From Chryseobacterium elymi (GTDB lineage: Bacteria > Bacteroidota > Bacteroidia > Flavobacteriales > Weeksellaceae): 64,000 nt of DNA. Shown here piece by piece: positions 44,148 to 53,904 of this stretch. Both the position numbers and the translations under genes were made by a program. The notes under the pieces are model-generated. The model had not been told where the DNA came from, made no database searches, and saw only the letters and a program-made list of their open reading frames with translations. Location of the stretch: NCBI RefSeq assembly GCF_003385495.1, contig NZ_QNUH01000009.1, positions 124,001 to 188,000 on the forward strand. The letters are read 5' to 3'. Every line of letters starts with the position of its first letter. Position 1 is the stretch's first letter.

Positions 44148-47100
44148 ATGAAGAAACTAACAGCAAGTCTACTTGTTTTAGTATTGTCGTCTTCCATTGC
44201 TGTAGTTCATGCACAGCAGAAGAATGATACTGTAAAAACAAAAGAAATTGAGGGAGTAGTAGTAACTGCACTCGGGATTAAAAGAGAAAAAAAGGCTTTA
44301 GGTTACTCTACTACCGAAGTTAAAGGTGACCAAATTTCTGCAGTACCAGTGGCAAACGTTTCGGACGCTTTAGCTGGTCAGGTTGCGGGTCTTAACATTA
44401 CGCAGTCCGGTACTATGGGTGGTTCTACCAATATGGTAATTAGAGGTATTAAATCTCTAACATCAAGTAATCAGGTGTTAGTAGTGGTAGATGGTACACC
44501 AATTAATAATGAGACCTATAATCAAGCAGGCCTTCAGTCTGGTGGTGGTGCTTATGATTATTCTAATGGTATGGCAGATATCAACCCTAATGATATTGAA
44601 AGTGTGAATGTCTTGAAAGGAGCAGCAGCAAGTGCGTTGTATGGTTCGAGAGGGATGAATGGGGTATTGATGATTACCACTAAAAAAGGTAAAAGAAGTA
44701 AAAAAATCGGTATAGAATTTAACAGTTCATTGACATTAGGAACTGTTGATAGAACTACATTACCTCGTTATCAGCATGAGTATGGAGGAGGTTATACCGG
44801 AAGCTCTTTCTACAGTGGTGATATAAATGGAGACGGTGTTGTAGATAATAATATTGTTTACACTTATGATGATGCTTCTTTTGGTACTGCTTTTAACCCT
44901 AATATGATGGTCTATAATTGGGATTCTCAATATCCGCAATTACCAGGATATCTTAAGCCAACTGCTTGGGTAGCCGGAAAAGATCCTAATTCTGTTTGGG
45001 GACCATCTGCGACTTATCAAAATTCGGTAGCTTTTTCTGGAGGTAATGAAAATGGTAAATTTAGATTAGCATATACCAATTTTAATCAAGATGGAGGGTT
45101 ACCCAACAGTTCAATCAAAAGAAATACCTTAGATTTTTCTGCAGATTATGATTTGACAGATAAATTAAACGTGTTTGGAAGCATAACATTTACTAATACA
45201 CGAGGTAAAGGTAGAGCATATACAGGATACGAATCTCGAAACCCAATGCAAGGTTTTAGACAATGGTGGAATATGTCTGTTGATATGGAAAAACAAAGAC
45301 AAGCATATGCATTAACTGGACAAAACATCACCTGGAATATTAAAGACTATGAAAAACAGGAAGTAGGTTATACTGATAATTTTTATTTTAACAGAAATGA
45401 AAACTATCAGACTGATAGCAGGAATCGATACTTTGGTAATTTTGGCTTAAACTATAAAATTACTGATTGGTTAAGCTTTATGGGTAGATATGCGGTTGAT
45501 ATGTATGACGAATTGCAGGAAGAAAGAGTTGCTATAGGATCATCAGATCAAGGTAGATTATCTAATGGAGGTAAAGGAGAATATTACTTTAGAACCCAGA
45601 GGGTGTATGAGATGAATTATGATGCCATTTTTAATGTTAATAAAGATTTCGGAGATGACTTCAACTTAAATGGTAACTTCGGGTACAACTTCAGAAGAAA
45701 TGGTCGAGTGGGTAATAGTGCAGTAACTAATGGTGGATTAAAGGTACCAAAGCTTTACTCTATTACCAATACCGCAGAGCCCTTAACAGAAGCGAATCTT
45801 ACTAATTTTGATATTAAAAAAAATGTAGATGGTACTTTTGCTCAGGCAAGCTTAGGATATAAGAAAATGCTATATATAGATGGATCCGTTAGAACAGACC
45901 GTTCTTCTTCTTTCCCAGTAGACAATATGAGGTATTGGTATTATTCTGGAGCAACAAGTTTTATTTTTTCTGAATTGATGGATAAAAGTGTAGTTAACTT
46001 TGGGAAGGTTAGATTTAATTATGCGAAAGTGGGTAATGATACAGGAGCTTATCAGTTAATAAATACATATGTACTTAATCCAGCATTTAATGGATCTTTT
46101 AATGCAACATCTCCTCAAGTAACCAATAATCCTAATCTGAGACCAGAGTTCATGAATGAACTAGAGGCTGGTTTAGAAATGGCTTTCTTTAAAAATAGAT
46201 TAAGCTTTGATGTGTCGGTTTACAAACAGACAACGAAAGATCTCATTACACCAACTGACTTCTCTCCAACGTCTGGATTTGTTTCAGGTTGGGTAAATTC
46301 AGGAGATATTGAGAATAAAGGTATAGAAGCAAGATTAACCGTTGTTCCTGTTAAAACAAGGAATTTCTCTTGGGAGTTAACAGCGAACTGGTCTAAAAAT
46401 AAATCAAAAGTTACTAGGATTAACGGTGATACCCCATTTTTGGAATTTGCATCTATGTGGAATGTTACTACTGGAGCATTGTTAGGAGAATCTACAGGTA
46501 CAATCAGAGGGTCTAATTATGTGTATCATGAAAATGGTGAAAAAATCGTTGGAGCTAACGGAAAATACCTAATAAGTGATAATCCTCAGGAAGTGATTGG
46601 TGATGCAATTCCGGATTGGAGAGGGAGTATCATGAATACGTTAAGATATAAAAACCTAAGTTTAAGTTTCTTAATTGATATTAAACAAGGTGGTGATGTT
46701 TATTCTCAAGATATGGCATTTGGCTTAGCAACAGGTCTTTACACAGAAACAGCAGGTCTCAACGAGCTAGGGAATCCTGTGAGAAATTCAGTAGCAAGCG
46801 GAGGCGGTGTTATCTTGCCTGGTGTGAAAGCTGATGGTAGTCCTAACGATATTAGAACTCAGATGTCTAACTATACCAATGCGTATGGCTATTATGGAGG
46901 TCCCGAAGCAATGCATGTATATGATGGGTCGTTTGTTAAATTAAGAAACGTGACATTATCATATAAATTTCCTAAAGAAACATTGGGAATATCATTTATT
47001 GATAGTATGACACTTTCTATAATAGGTAGAAACTTGTGGATTATTCATAAAAATCTACCTTATTCAGATCCTGAGGCTAGCTTAGGAGCTGGGAATGCAA

Positions 47101-47168
47101 TTGGTTTCCAAAATGGAGCACACCCAACTTATAGAGAATTTGGCGCTAGTTTAAAAGTTGAATTTTAA
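44148..47168 (+). CDS. SusC/RagA family TonB-dependent outer-membrane transporter
   Basis: A 1006-aa TonB-linked receptor. Signal peptide KKLTASLLVLVLSSSIAVVHA, TonB-box region KEIEGVVVTALGIKREKKALGYS, plug domain through LKGAAASALYGSRGMNGVLMITTKKGK (the SusC/RagA signature), then a large barrel ending GASLKVEF. There is no N-terminal carboxypeptidase-like domain, so it is a short-type SusC. It imports an oligomeric ligand with the SusD 19 bp downstream. Ligand unknown; no glycan enzymes adjoin. Confidence 0.96.
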   Translation: MKKLTASLLVLVLSSSIAVVHAQQKNDTVKTKEIEGVVVTALGIKREKKALGYSTTEVKGDQISAVPVANVSDALAGQVAGLNITQSGTMGGSTNMVIRGIKSLTSSNQVLVVVDGTPINNETYNQAGLQSGGGAYDYSNGMADINPNDIESVNVLKGAAASALYGSRGMNGVLMITTKKGKRSKKIGIEFNSSLTLGTVDRTTLPRYQHEYGGGYTGSSFYSGDINGDGVVDNNIVYTYDDASFGTAFNPNMMVYNWDSQYPQLPGYLKPTAWVAGKDPNSVWGPSATYQNSVAFSGGNENGKFRLAYTNFNQDGGLPNSSIKRNTLDFSADYDLTDKLNVFGSITFTNTRGKGRAYTGYESRNPMQGFRQWWNMSVDMEKQRQAYALTGQNITWNIKDYEKQEVGYTDNFYFNRNENYQTDSRNRYFGNFGLNYKITDWLSFMGRYAVDMYDELQEERVAIGSSDQGRLSNGGKGEYYFRTQRVYEMNYDAIFNVNKDFGDDFNLNGNFGYNFRRNGRVGNSAVTNGGLKVPKLYSITNTAEPLTEANLTNFDIKKNVDGTFAQASLGYKKMLYIDGSVRTDRSSSFPVDNMRYWYYSGATSFIFSELMDKSVVNFGKVRFNYAKVGNDTGAYQLINTYVLNPAFNGSFNATSPQVTNNPNLRPEFMNELEAGLEMAFFKNRLSFDVSVYKQTTKDLITPTDFSPTSGFVSGWVNSGDIENKGIEARLTVVPVKTRNFSWELTANWSKNKSKVTRINGDTPFLEFASMWNVTTGALLGESTGTIRGSNYVYHENGEKIVGANGKYLISDNPQEVIGDAIPDWRGSIMNTLRYKNLSLSFLIDIKQGGDVYSQDMAFGLATGLYTETAGLNELGNPVRNSVASGGGVILPGVKADGSPNDIRTQMSNYTNAYGYYGGPEAMHVYDGSFVKLRNVTLSYKFPKETLGISFIDSMTLSIIGRNLWIIHKNLPYSDPEASLGAGNAIGFQNGAHPTYREFGASLKVEF

Positions 47169-47187
47169 TAACAATTAAATTTAAAAA

Positions 47188-48615
47188 ATGAAAAAAATAA
47201 TAATAGGGTCTTTGTTAGCATTTTCTATAATGTCTTGTTCAAATGAAGATTATGCCGCTTTAAATGTTGATCCAAAAAATCCAACAGAAGTGCCTGCTAG
47301 CTTTTTGTTTACAAACGGAGTGAAAAGTTTGTTTGATCAAATGGGAAGCACCAGTGTAAATAGAAATATTTTTAGACTGGTTGCACAACAATGGACGGAG
47401 TGTCAATATACAGAAGAAACAAACTATGATATCAGAAATAGAGGTATTCCTGATACTCATGTAACCATTATGTACACCAATGTTCTTTATGATTTGAAAA
47501 AAGCTAAAGAATCTTTATTAACTGATGAGTCTTTATTGCCAGCTGAGAAAAAAAATCAAGAGGCGATGATTACACTAGTTGAGGTTTATGCTTGGCAACA
47601 GTTGGTAGACCTGTTTGGTAATATGCCTTATAGTGAAGCGTTACAAGGAAATGCCAATACAACGCCAAAATATGATGATGCTCTTACCATTTACAAAGAT
47701 TTGCTAAGCAAGGTAACCGTCGCTTACAATAGTTTTGATGCAACATCTCAAGGTTTTGAAAATGATTTCATTTATAACAATGATATTTCAAAATGGAAAA
47801 AATTAGCAGCTTCACTAAAATTCAAATTAGCCATGAGATTAGCTGATGCTGATCCTGCCTTATCAAAATTAGAAGCAGAATCTGCATATACTTGGGGATT
47901 AATGGCTTCTAATGCTGATAATTTCACATTAAATTATGAAGACAATACAACAAATGCGAATCCGTTGTATGCTGATTTAGTTTTAAGTGGACGTCAAGAT
48001 TTTGTACCAGCTGATACATTTGTCAATTATCTTAATGGTTTAAATGACCCTCGTAGAACAGTATTCTTTGATGATAATAAAAACCCTTATATAGGAGGAG
48101 TTTATGGAGATTTCAATACGTATACAGATTTCACCCATATTGGTGATGTTTTCTTTACGAGAAATTTGAAGGGTGACTTAATGGATTATTCCGAAATATC
48201 TTTCCTTTTAGCAGATGCCAAGGAAAGAGGATATAATGTAGGTTCTACTGCAGCAATTCATTATACAAATGCAGTTACTGCAAGTATGGAATATTGGGGA
48301 ATACCTGCAGCAGATATTGCAACATATCTTGCAAGACCTGATGTGAACTATGCAACTGCTCCCGGTACTTGGAAACAGAAAGTGGCAAAACAATTCTGGA
48401 TTGCAATGTACAACCGTGGTTTTGAAGCTTGGTCAGTATGGAGAATGTATGATGCTCCAGTACTAGGATTACCTGTAGCAACAGGAACTCCTGTGCCTAA
48501 TAGATTTACATATCCAGTGACAGAGAATAACCTTAATGGAGCTAATCTAGCTCAAGCAGCTAGTGCCATAGGAGGAGATACTCAGCAAACAAAATTATTC
48601 TGGGATAAATTTTAA
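47188..48615 (+). CDS. SusD/RagB family ligand-binding lipoprotein
   Basis: A 475-aa surface lipoprotein with a lipobox ending SIMSC (C17). SusD pattern: DYAALNVDPKNPTEVPASFLF, an internal helical (TPR-like) core (YAWQQLVDLFGNMPYSEALQG), GRQDFVPADTFVNYLNGLNDPR and the C-terminal RFTYPVTENNLNG. It caps the SusC barrel. The gene follows susC by 19 bp, one operon, with a terminator 28 bp after its stop. Confidence 0.95.
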   Translation: MKKIIIGSLLAFSIMSCSNEDYAALNVDPKNPTEVPASFLFTNGVKSLFDQMGSTSVNRNIFRLVAQQWTECQYTEETNYDIRNRGIPDTHVTIMYTNVLYDLKKAKESLLTDESLLPAEKKNQEAMITLVEVYAWQQLVDLFGNMPYSEALQGNANTTPKYDDALTIYKDLLSKVTVAYNSFDATSQGFENDFIYNNDISKWKKLAASLKFKLAMRLADADPALSKLEAESAYTWGLMASNADNFTLNYEDNTTNANPLYADLVLSGRQDFVPADTFVNYLNGLNDPRRTVFFDDNKNPYIGGVYGDFNTYTDFTHIGDVFFTRNLKGDLMDYSEISFLLADAKERGYNVGSTAAIHYTNAVTASMEYWGIPAADIATYLARPDVNYATAPGTWKQKVAKQFWIAMYNRGFEAWSVWRMYDAPVLGLPVATGTPVPNRFTYPVTENNLNGANLAQAASAIGGDTQQTKLFWDKF

Positions 48616-48642
48616 TCCCTTAGTATATTTAACATTCATATC

Positions 48643-48666
48643 AAAAACCGCCTTCGGGCGGTTTTT
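48643..48666 (+). terminator. susCD operon terminator
   Basis: AAAAACCGCC and GGCGGTTTTT pair around a TTCG tetraloop, followed by more T. A strong canonical terminator. Confidence 0.92.
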
Positions 48667-48675
48667 TTATTTCCG

Positions 48676-48683
48676 TATATTTG
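48676..48683 (+). promoter_or_regulatory. Candidate argS -7 box
   Basis: TATATTTG matches TAnnTTTG, 65 bp upstream of the argS ATG and just past the susCD terminator. No clear TTTG -33 box. Confidence 0.45.
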
Positions 48684-48747
48684 TATCTCAAAAATTTGAT
48701 ACAAAGCAGGCTATTCCATGTGGCCCTTAAAAAAGTAATACATACAC

Positions 48748-50508
48748 ATGAATATTAAAGATACTATAGAAAAGAAACTTGCAGAGGTTATTTTAAACGT
48801 ATATCAGTTAAAAGACATCCATCTGGAAGTTCAGGAAAATAAGACGGAATTTGAAGGCGATTTTACCATTGTTACATTTCCATTGGTAAAACAGCTTAAG
48901 AAAAATCCGGAAAGAATTGGCGTTGAGCTGGGAGAGGCTTTAACTGAGCAGTCTGACCTGTTCGAAAGTTTTAATGTCGTAAAAGGTTTCCTTAACGTTA
49001 AGGTGCAAAACCAGTTGTTTGTAGATAATTTCAGGACTGTAAGCAGTGATTTTGATACGGTCGAAAAGAAAAATTCTACAGTAATGGTGGAATATTCTTC
49101 TCCGAATACAAACAAGCCACTTCACCTGGGGCACGTAAGAAACAACCTGTTAGGGTTTTCTGTGGCACAGATCTTAAAAGAAGCAGGATATGATGTGATT
49201 AAATCACAAATCATTAATGACAGAGGGATTCATATCTGCAAATCGATGCTGGCCTGGGAGAAATTCGGACATGGAGAAACTCCCGAAACAACTCATACAA
49301 AAGGAGATAAATTTGTTGGAAACTACTACGTGGAATTCGATAAGAATTATAAAAAAGAAATTGCTGAACTTGTAGGACAGGGAATAGAAGAAGAGCAGGC
49401 TAAAAAAGATGCTCCGCTGATCAAAGATGCTCAAAAAATGCTTGTAGATTGGGAAAATGGAGATCAGCAGGTAAGAGATCTTTGGAACGAAATGAATTCC
49501 TGGGTTTATAAGGGGTTCAATGAGACATATCAAAGACTGGGAGTAGATTTTGACCAGGTTCAATATGAAAGCAATACCTATATTTTAGGAAAGGATCTTA
49601 TCCAGGAAGGATTGAACAAAGGCATTCTCTATCAGAAAGAAGATGGCTCCGTATGGTGCGATCTTACCGATGAAGGCCTTGACCAGAAACTTCTGCTTCG
49701 TTCAGACGGAACTTCGGTTTATATGACTCAGGATTTGGGAACAGCTGTTCAGCGTTTCAAGGAGAATAATATCCAAAAGCTGATTTATACGGTAGGAAAC
49801 GAGCAGGATTATCATTTCCAGGTTTTATTTAAGATCATGAAAAAGCTAGGATATTCCTGGGCAGATCAATTGTTCCATCTTTCTTACGGAATGGTAGAGC
49901 TTCCTGAAGGAAAAATGAAATCCCGTGAAGGAACCGTGGTAGATGCAGATGATCTGATGCAGGAAATGTATGGGACAGCAAAATCCATCACTACAGAATT
50001 AGGAAAACTGGAAGGGCTTTCTGAAGAGGAAAAAGAAGCTTCTTATGAAATAATAGGATTAGCTGCTTTGAAGTATTTTATGCTAAAGGTAGATCCAAAG
50101 AAAAAAATGATGTTTAATCCTGCTGAAAGTGTAGAATTTTCAGGAAATACAGGTCCGTTCATTCTTTATACCTATGCACGTATTCAATCGTTGCTGTCAA
50201 AGGCTGGTGTAGATTACAAGGAAATTTCCGATGTAACCTTAAATCAATATGAGAAAGAACTGATTATGTTATTGACGAACTATAAAACTGTAGTTGCGAA
50301 ATCAGCAGAAGCATTAAGCCCTGCTTTAGTAGCGAATTATGTTTATGAACTGGTTAAAGCTTATAATTCATTCTATCAGAGTAATATCATTCTGAAACTG
50401 GAAGATAAAAATTTAAAACAATTCCGTTTAAATCTATCTGATCTTACAGCTAAAACGATCAAAAAATCATTAGCATTGCTCGGTATAGGTACTGTAGACA
50501 GAATGTAA
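48748..50508 (+). CDS. argS: Arginyl-tRNA synthetase
   Basis: ArgS charges tRNA-Arg. The 586-aa class I enzyme shows the N-terminal Add-1 domain, the HIGH-type motif SSPNTNKPLHLGHVRNN near residue 125, TSVYMTQDLGTAVQRF, the KMSKS-like KMKSREGTVV near 390, and an anticodon-binding DALR domain (YARIQSLL, GTVDRM end). Complete. Single gene between a terminator and a hairpin. Confidence 0.97.
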   Translation: MNIKDTIEKKLAEVILNVYQLKDIHLEVQENKTEFEGDFTIVTFPLVKQLKKNPERIGVELGEALTEQSDLFESFNVVKGFLNVKVQNQLFVDNFRTVSSDFDTVEKKNSTVMVEYSSPNTNKPLHLGHVRNNLLGFSVAQILKEAGYDVIKSQIINDRGIHICKSMLAWEKFGHGETPETTHTKGDKFVGNYYVEFDKNYKKEIAELVGQGIEEEQAKKDAPLIKDAQKMLVDWENGDQQVRDLWNEMNSWVYKGFNETYQRLGVDFDQVQYESNTYILGKDLIQEGLNKGILYQKEDGSVWCDLTDEGLDQKLLLRSDGTSVYMTQDLGTAVQRFKENNIQKLIYTVGNEQDYHFQVLFKIMKKLGYSWADQLFHLSYGMVELPEGKMKSREGTVVDADDLMQEMYGTAKSITTELGKLEGLSEEEKEASYEIIGLAALKYFMLKVDPKKKMMFNPAESVEFSGNTGPFILYTYARIQSLLSKAGVDYKEISDVTLNQYEKELIMLLTNYKTVVAKSAEALSPALVANYVYELVKAYNSFYQSNIILKLEDKNLKQFRLNLSDLTAKTIKKSLALLGIGTVDRM

Positions 50509-50518
50509 AAAAAAATAA

Positions 50519-50549
50519 GGTCTCCTGAAATTTTTGGGAGGCTTTTTTT
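50519..50549 (+). terminator. argS terminator
   Basis: GTCTCC and GGAGGC pair (one G-T pair) around an 11-nt loop, followed by seven T. It lies 11 bp past the argS stop. Confidence 0.75.
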
Positions 50550-50626
50550 GTGATGTAAGATGGTATAGTGATAAAAAACTATTAGTACAATTGGATCTTG
50601 TATTTTGGGGATTGTATCAATTCCTA

Positions 50627-51577
50627 TCACACATCCCGAAGCTCTTCACGCTCTCTCAACTTATTTTCCCTTTTACTGTCTTTATAAAGCTTCGCGGCAC
50701 TCCATTTTGCATGCTTGGAGAGAACAACTTTATAACCTTTTTTGTAGTTATATACTTTTGTAAACACTGCCCCAAAAAATATAAGCATACAGGAATAATT
50801 AATCCACATCATAATCAAAATAACAGTTCCTGCTGTTCCGAAGGTAGAAGTAGGTTTAAAATTACCAAAATACAGACTCAATAAAAATTTACCCAGTGTA
50901 AACAGAATAGTAGTGAGCAATGCCCCTTTCCATACAGGTTTCCAGCTGATTTTTATATCGGGAAGCACTTTGAACATTAACGCAAATAAGAGCATCACCA
51001 ATCCAAAACCAATTGCAAAATTCACAAATTCTACAAGCATATAGGTTTCAAGGCCAAAATAACTGGTAATCCAGTTGTTAAACAGACTGATCATTGATGA
51101 TAAAATCATGGTGATCATCAGTAAAAAACCTAAAATAAGAATCATTCCTAACGAATTGGCTCTGTCTAGCAGAAACTTAACCAAAGCCTTTTTAGGAGCT
51201 GCTTCCACATCCCAAAGCGTATTTAAAGTATGCTGCAGCTGGAAAAACAAAGTGGTGGAACCAAAAACTAAAGATCCTATCCCTACAATTTTCATGAAAA
51301 TATTCTGCTTGTCAATGAGTGCTCCCGCAATCATTCCTTCAATGCTTTTAGCAACATCTTTTCCCATCAATCCACTGATCTGGTCACTGATCTCGCCACG
51401 GATAGCTTCTTCACCGAAAAAATTTCCTGCAATCCATATAATAATAATCAATAATCCTGGGATAGAGAATATCGCATAATAGGCAAGACTTGCCGAATCT
51501 TTTGATGCGGAAGAATTGTTCCATTCAGCGAAGGTATCTTTCAGTACCTCCCAAAAAAAATTAATTGTATTGATCAT
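50627..51577 (-). CDS. YihY/virulence factor BrkB family membrane protein
   Basis: A 316-aa protein with about six transmembrane helices. Family pieces: DSASLAYYAIFSIPGLLIIII near residue 25, FGSTTLFFQLQHTLNTLWDVE, and FKVLPDIKISWKPVWKGALLTTILF. Originally called RNase BN by error; its true role is unknown. It is the last gene of the tamB-tamL-yihY unit, 2 bp after tamL, so it may assist the envelope work of its neighbours. Confidence 0.9.
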   Translation of the reverse strand: MINTINFFWEVLKDTFAEWNNSSASKDSASLAYYAIFSIPGLLIIIIWIAGNFFGEEAIRGEISDQISGLMGKDVAKSIEGMIAGALIDKQNIFMKIVGIGSLVFGSTTLFFQLQHTLNTLWDVEAAPKKALVKFLLDRANSLGMILILGFLLMITMILSSMISLFNNWITSYFGLETYMLVEFVNFAIGFGLVMLLFALMFKVLPDIKISWKPVWKGALLTTILFTLGKFLLSLYFGNFKPTSTFGTAGTVILIMMWINYSCMLIFFGAVFTKVYNYKKGYKVVLSKHAKWSAAKLYKDSKRENKLREREELRDV

Positions 51578-51579
51578 AG

Positions 51580-53904
51580 TTAGAAAGGATATCCGATGGC
51601 TATATTTAAAATTAAATTATCTTTTCTCCATTGTGAATCTCCGAAGTTAATCCGGTTAAATGCCCATCGGTCTCCTTTTTCATAATAAGGAACACGCAAT
51701 GGCATAGCAAGATCCAGTCTTAAAATTAAGATAGAAAAATCAAGTCTTAGGCCAACTCCGGCTCCAACGGCAATTTCGTTTAAAAATTCTTTGGAAAATT
51801 TACCTCCAGGTCTGTGCTGATCATCATTAATCAACCAGACATTTCCTGCGTCAACAAAAGCAGCAACATTCAGAAATTTATAAATATTAGCACGGTATTC
51901 AGCGTTTAATTCCAATTTAATATCTCCCGACTGATCTAATAAAGTACCTTTTTCAATCGTTCGAGGATCAAAACTTCCAGGTCCTAAAGTTCTTGCACGG
52001 AAAGCTCGGATACTGTTGCTTCCTCCTGCGAAAAACTGTTTGGAGAAAGGAATGAATTCCGAATTTCCATATGGATAGGCTATTCCTCCGATAAATCTGC
52101 TGGCGAATGAACTCTTTTCGGTGAACTTATGATAGAACCTGAAATCATGTTCCATTTTTGCATATTGGCTGAATGGAACTCCGAAGATTTTCTTTTCTTT
52201 ATCTTTTTTTACATTGGCCCCCGTTACCAAACCGGTAATGTTTCCTGCCAGATCCAATGTTCCTTTATAATAAATAGTGGTAGGCTTAGACAACATGGTA
52301 TTGGTATACGTATACGAATAAGTTGGCCCGAAAATAAGTTGTTTCGCAACGACTCTTTGTGCAGCAGGAGTGGTTGCTTGCGCGCGAAATTCGTCGGTTA
52401 CCTTTGCAGGAGAAACCAGGGTAATGTCAATCACCTTCAGATCATGTTCTTTTCTTGCATTCTCTTTCCAGACGTACCCAAATGAAGCCGTAAAATTATT
52501 AAGGGTATAAAATTGGGTGCGGTTTTGAAATTCATAGCCTAAAGTAATATTTGTTCTTGGAACAAAAGCACTTGAAGAATTGAACCGGAAAGGCGCTACA
52601 ATTCTCGGAATCGAAAGCTGAACATTCGTTCCTGCACGGAATAGATTCTGTGCATTTTCCTGTCCTCCCATCTGGAAATCGAAAGCTCCGTAAACAGCTG
52701 CCTTAAACTGTTCGGCTCCTCTGAAAAAATTTCGGTGGGTCCAGTTTAAATTTAATTCACTACCTGCATAATTGGCGGAATTGGTTCTTCCCAAAGCTTC
52801 CAGCCTGAGGGACTGAATTTGTCTCGGTGTCAGTAAATAATAAGCATCAAACTGATGTTTTAAGGAATCCGAAACAATAAATTCATTTTTTACAAACTTA
52901 AAAACTCCCAGACTGATCAGGCGGTTAAGCGTAAGATTATGATTGGAACGGTTATAAAGATCTCCTTTCTTAAAATACAGAGCTCTGTCGAAAATCTTAG
53001 GTTTGAATTTATGCTGAGGATCGATTACATAAATATCATTGTACGCATACTTAGAAAGTGAATCCGTATTCATCGGAACACTGTATTTACCTCTTTTTAC
53101 ATCCTGTATATTATAATTAGGGAATACAATGACTTTGTCAATATTGAACTGCTCCTTGGCCAGATCTGGGGTATTTTCCTTTAATTTTACGTTAAGCTCA
53201 ACCTTGTGATTTTTACTTACCGTACTGTCTGCCTGAACAATAATATTATCAGGATTGAAATAATAAAACCCTCTTTCTTTTAAACCATTGTCGATGCGTT
53301 CTCTTTCATCTTTGATCACATCAAGGTCAAAAGGTTTTCCGGGTTTAAGTAAAGTTTTACCCGTTAAACCTTGAATTTCTCTATTGACAAGGGTAGAATC
53401 CTGCTGGAATTTAACATTACTGATGAAGTATCTTGAACCCGGTTTTAAAGTATAGGTTACTTTTGCCTTTTTATTTTTGGAAACTGTATCATAGGTAGCT
53501 CTGGCATTGAAATAGCCTTTATTCTCAGAATAGTTTTCAATGATCTTTCTGTTGAATTCACGATCTACATCTCCTAACAGAACAGGTTTTTCACCTGCCT
53601 TATATTTCAGCCAGTAATTGAATCCTTTATCTTTTTTAGGCTCTTTGGCAATATTATAAAAATATAACCTTGGACGGAGCCCTAAAATTGTGGAATTAGG
53701 TTTGGGAACCAGATTTTCCTCCAATGCAGACTGAAGCTCATTCTTCTCCTTTTTGGAAATGGTATCATTCTCTATTTTCACTTCCCCTCCTACGTAAAGC
53801 ATCTGACCTTCCTTCAGGAATTTCGTATTGCTGCATGAGAAAGCAACAGCGGCAAATCCTGAAACAAATAGATATTTCCAATATGTATTAAATCTGATTT
53901 TCAT
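51580..53904 (-). CDS. tamL: Outer-membrane TamA-like lipoprotein (TamL)
   Basis: A BamA/TamA superfamily barrel with a lipid anchor (lipobox ending VAFSC, C24), the Bacteroidota TamL form. The 774-aa protein has POTRA-like repeats in the N-terminal half (SENKGYFNARATYDT, DKVIVFPNYNIQ) and a C-terminal barrel ending LNIAIGYPF, with RAFRARTLGPGS resembling the conserved (V/I)RG(F/Y) loop region. It overlaps tamB by one base (TAATG). With TamB it moves lipids or proteins to the outer membrane. Confidence 0.92.
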   Translation of the reverse strand: MKIRFNTYWKYLFVSGFAAVAFSCSNTKFLKEGQMLYVGGEVKIENDTISKKEKNELQSALEENLVPKPNSTILGLRPRLYFYNIAKEPKKDKGFNYWLKYKAGEKPVLLGDVDREFNRKIIENYSENKGYFNARATYDTVSKNKKAKVTYTLKPGSRYFISNVKFQQDSTLVNREIQGLTGKTLLKPGKPFDLDVIKDERERIDNGLKERGFYYFNPDNIIVQADSTVSKNHKVELNVKLKENTPDLAKEQFNIDKVIVFPNYNIQDVKRGKYSVPMNTDSLSKYAYNDIYVIDPQHKFKPKIFDRALYFKKGDLYNRSNHNLTLNRLISLGVFKFVKNEFIVSDSLKHQFDAYYLLTPRQIQSLRLEALGRTNSANYAGSELNLNWTHRNFFRGAEQFKAAVYGAFDFQMGGQENAQNLFRAGTNVQLSIPRIVAPFRFNSSSAFVPRTNITLGYEFQNRTQFYTLNNFTASFGYVWKENARKEHDLKVIDITLVSPAKVTDEFRAQATTPAAQRVVAKQLIFGPTYSYTYTNTMLSKPTTIYYKGTLDLAGNITGLVTGANVKKDKEKKIFGVPFSQYAKMEHDFRFYHKFTEKSSFASRFIGGIAYPYGNSEFIPFSKQFFAGGSNSIRAFRARTLGPGSFDPRTIEKGTLLDQSGDIKLELNAEYRANIYKFLNVAAFVDAGNVWLINDDQHRPGGKFSKEFLNEIAVGAGVGLRLDFSILILRLDLAMPLRVPYYEKGDRWAFNRINFGDSQWRKDNLILNIAIGYPF

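Noticed and set aside
48643..48666. Attenuator or riboswitch for argS
   Set aside because: The hairpin directly follows susD, is a canonical terminator, and the argS -7 box lies after it.
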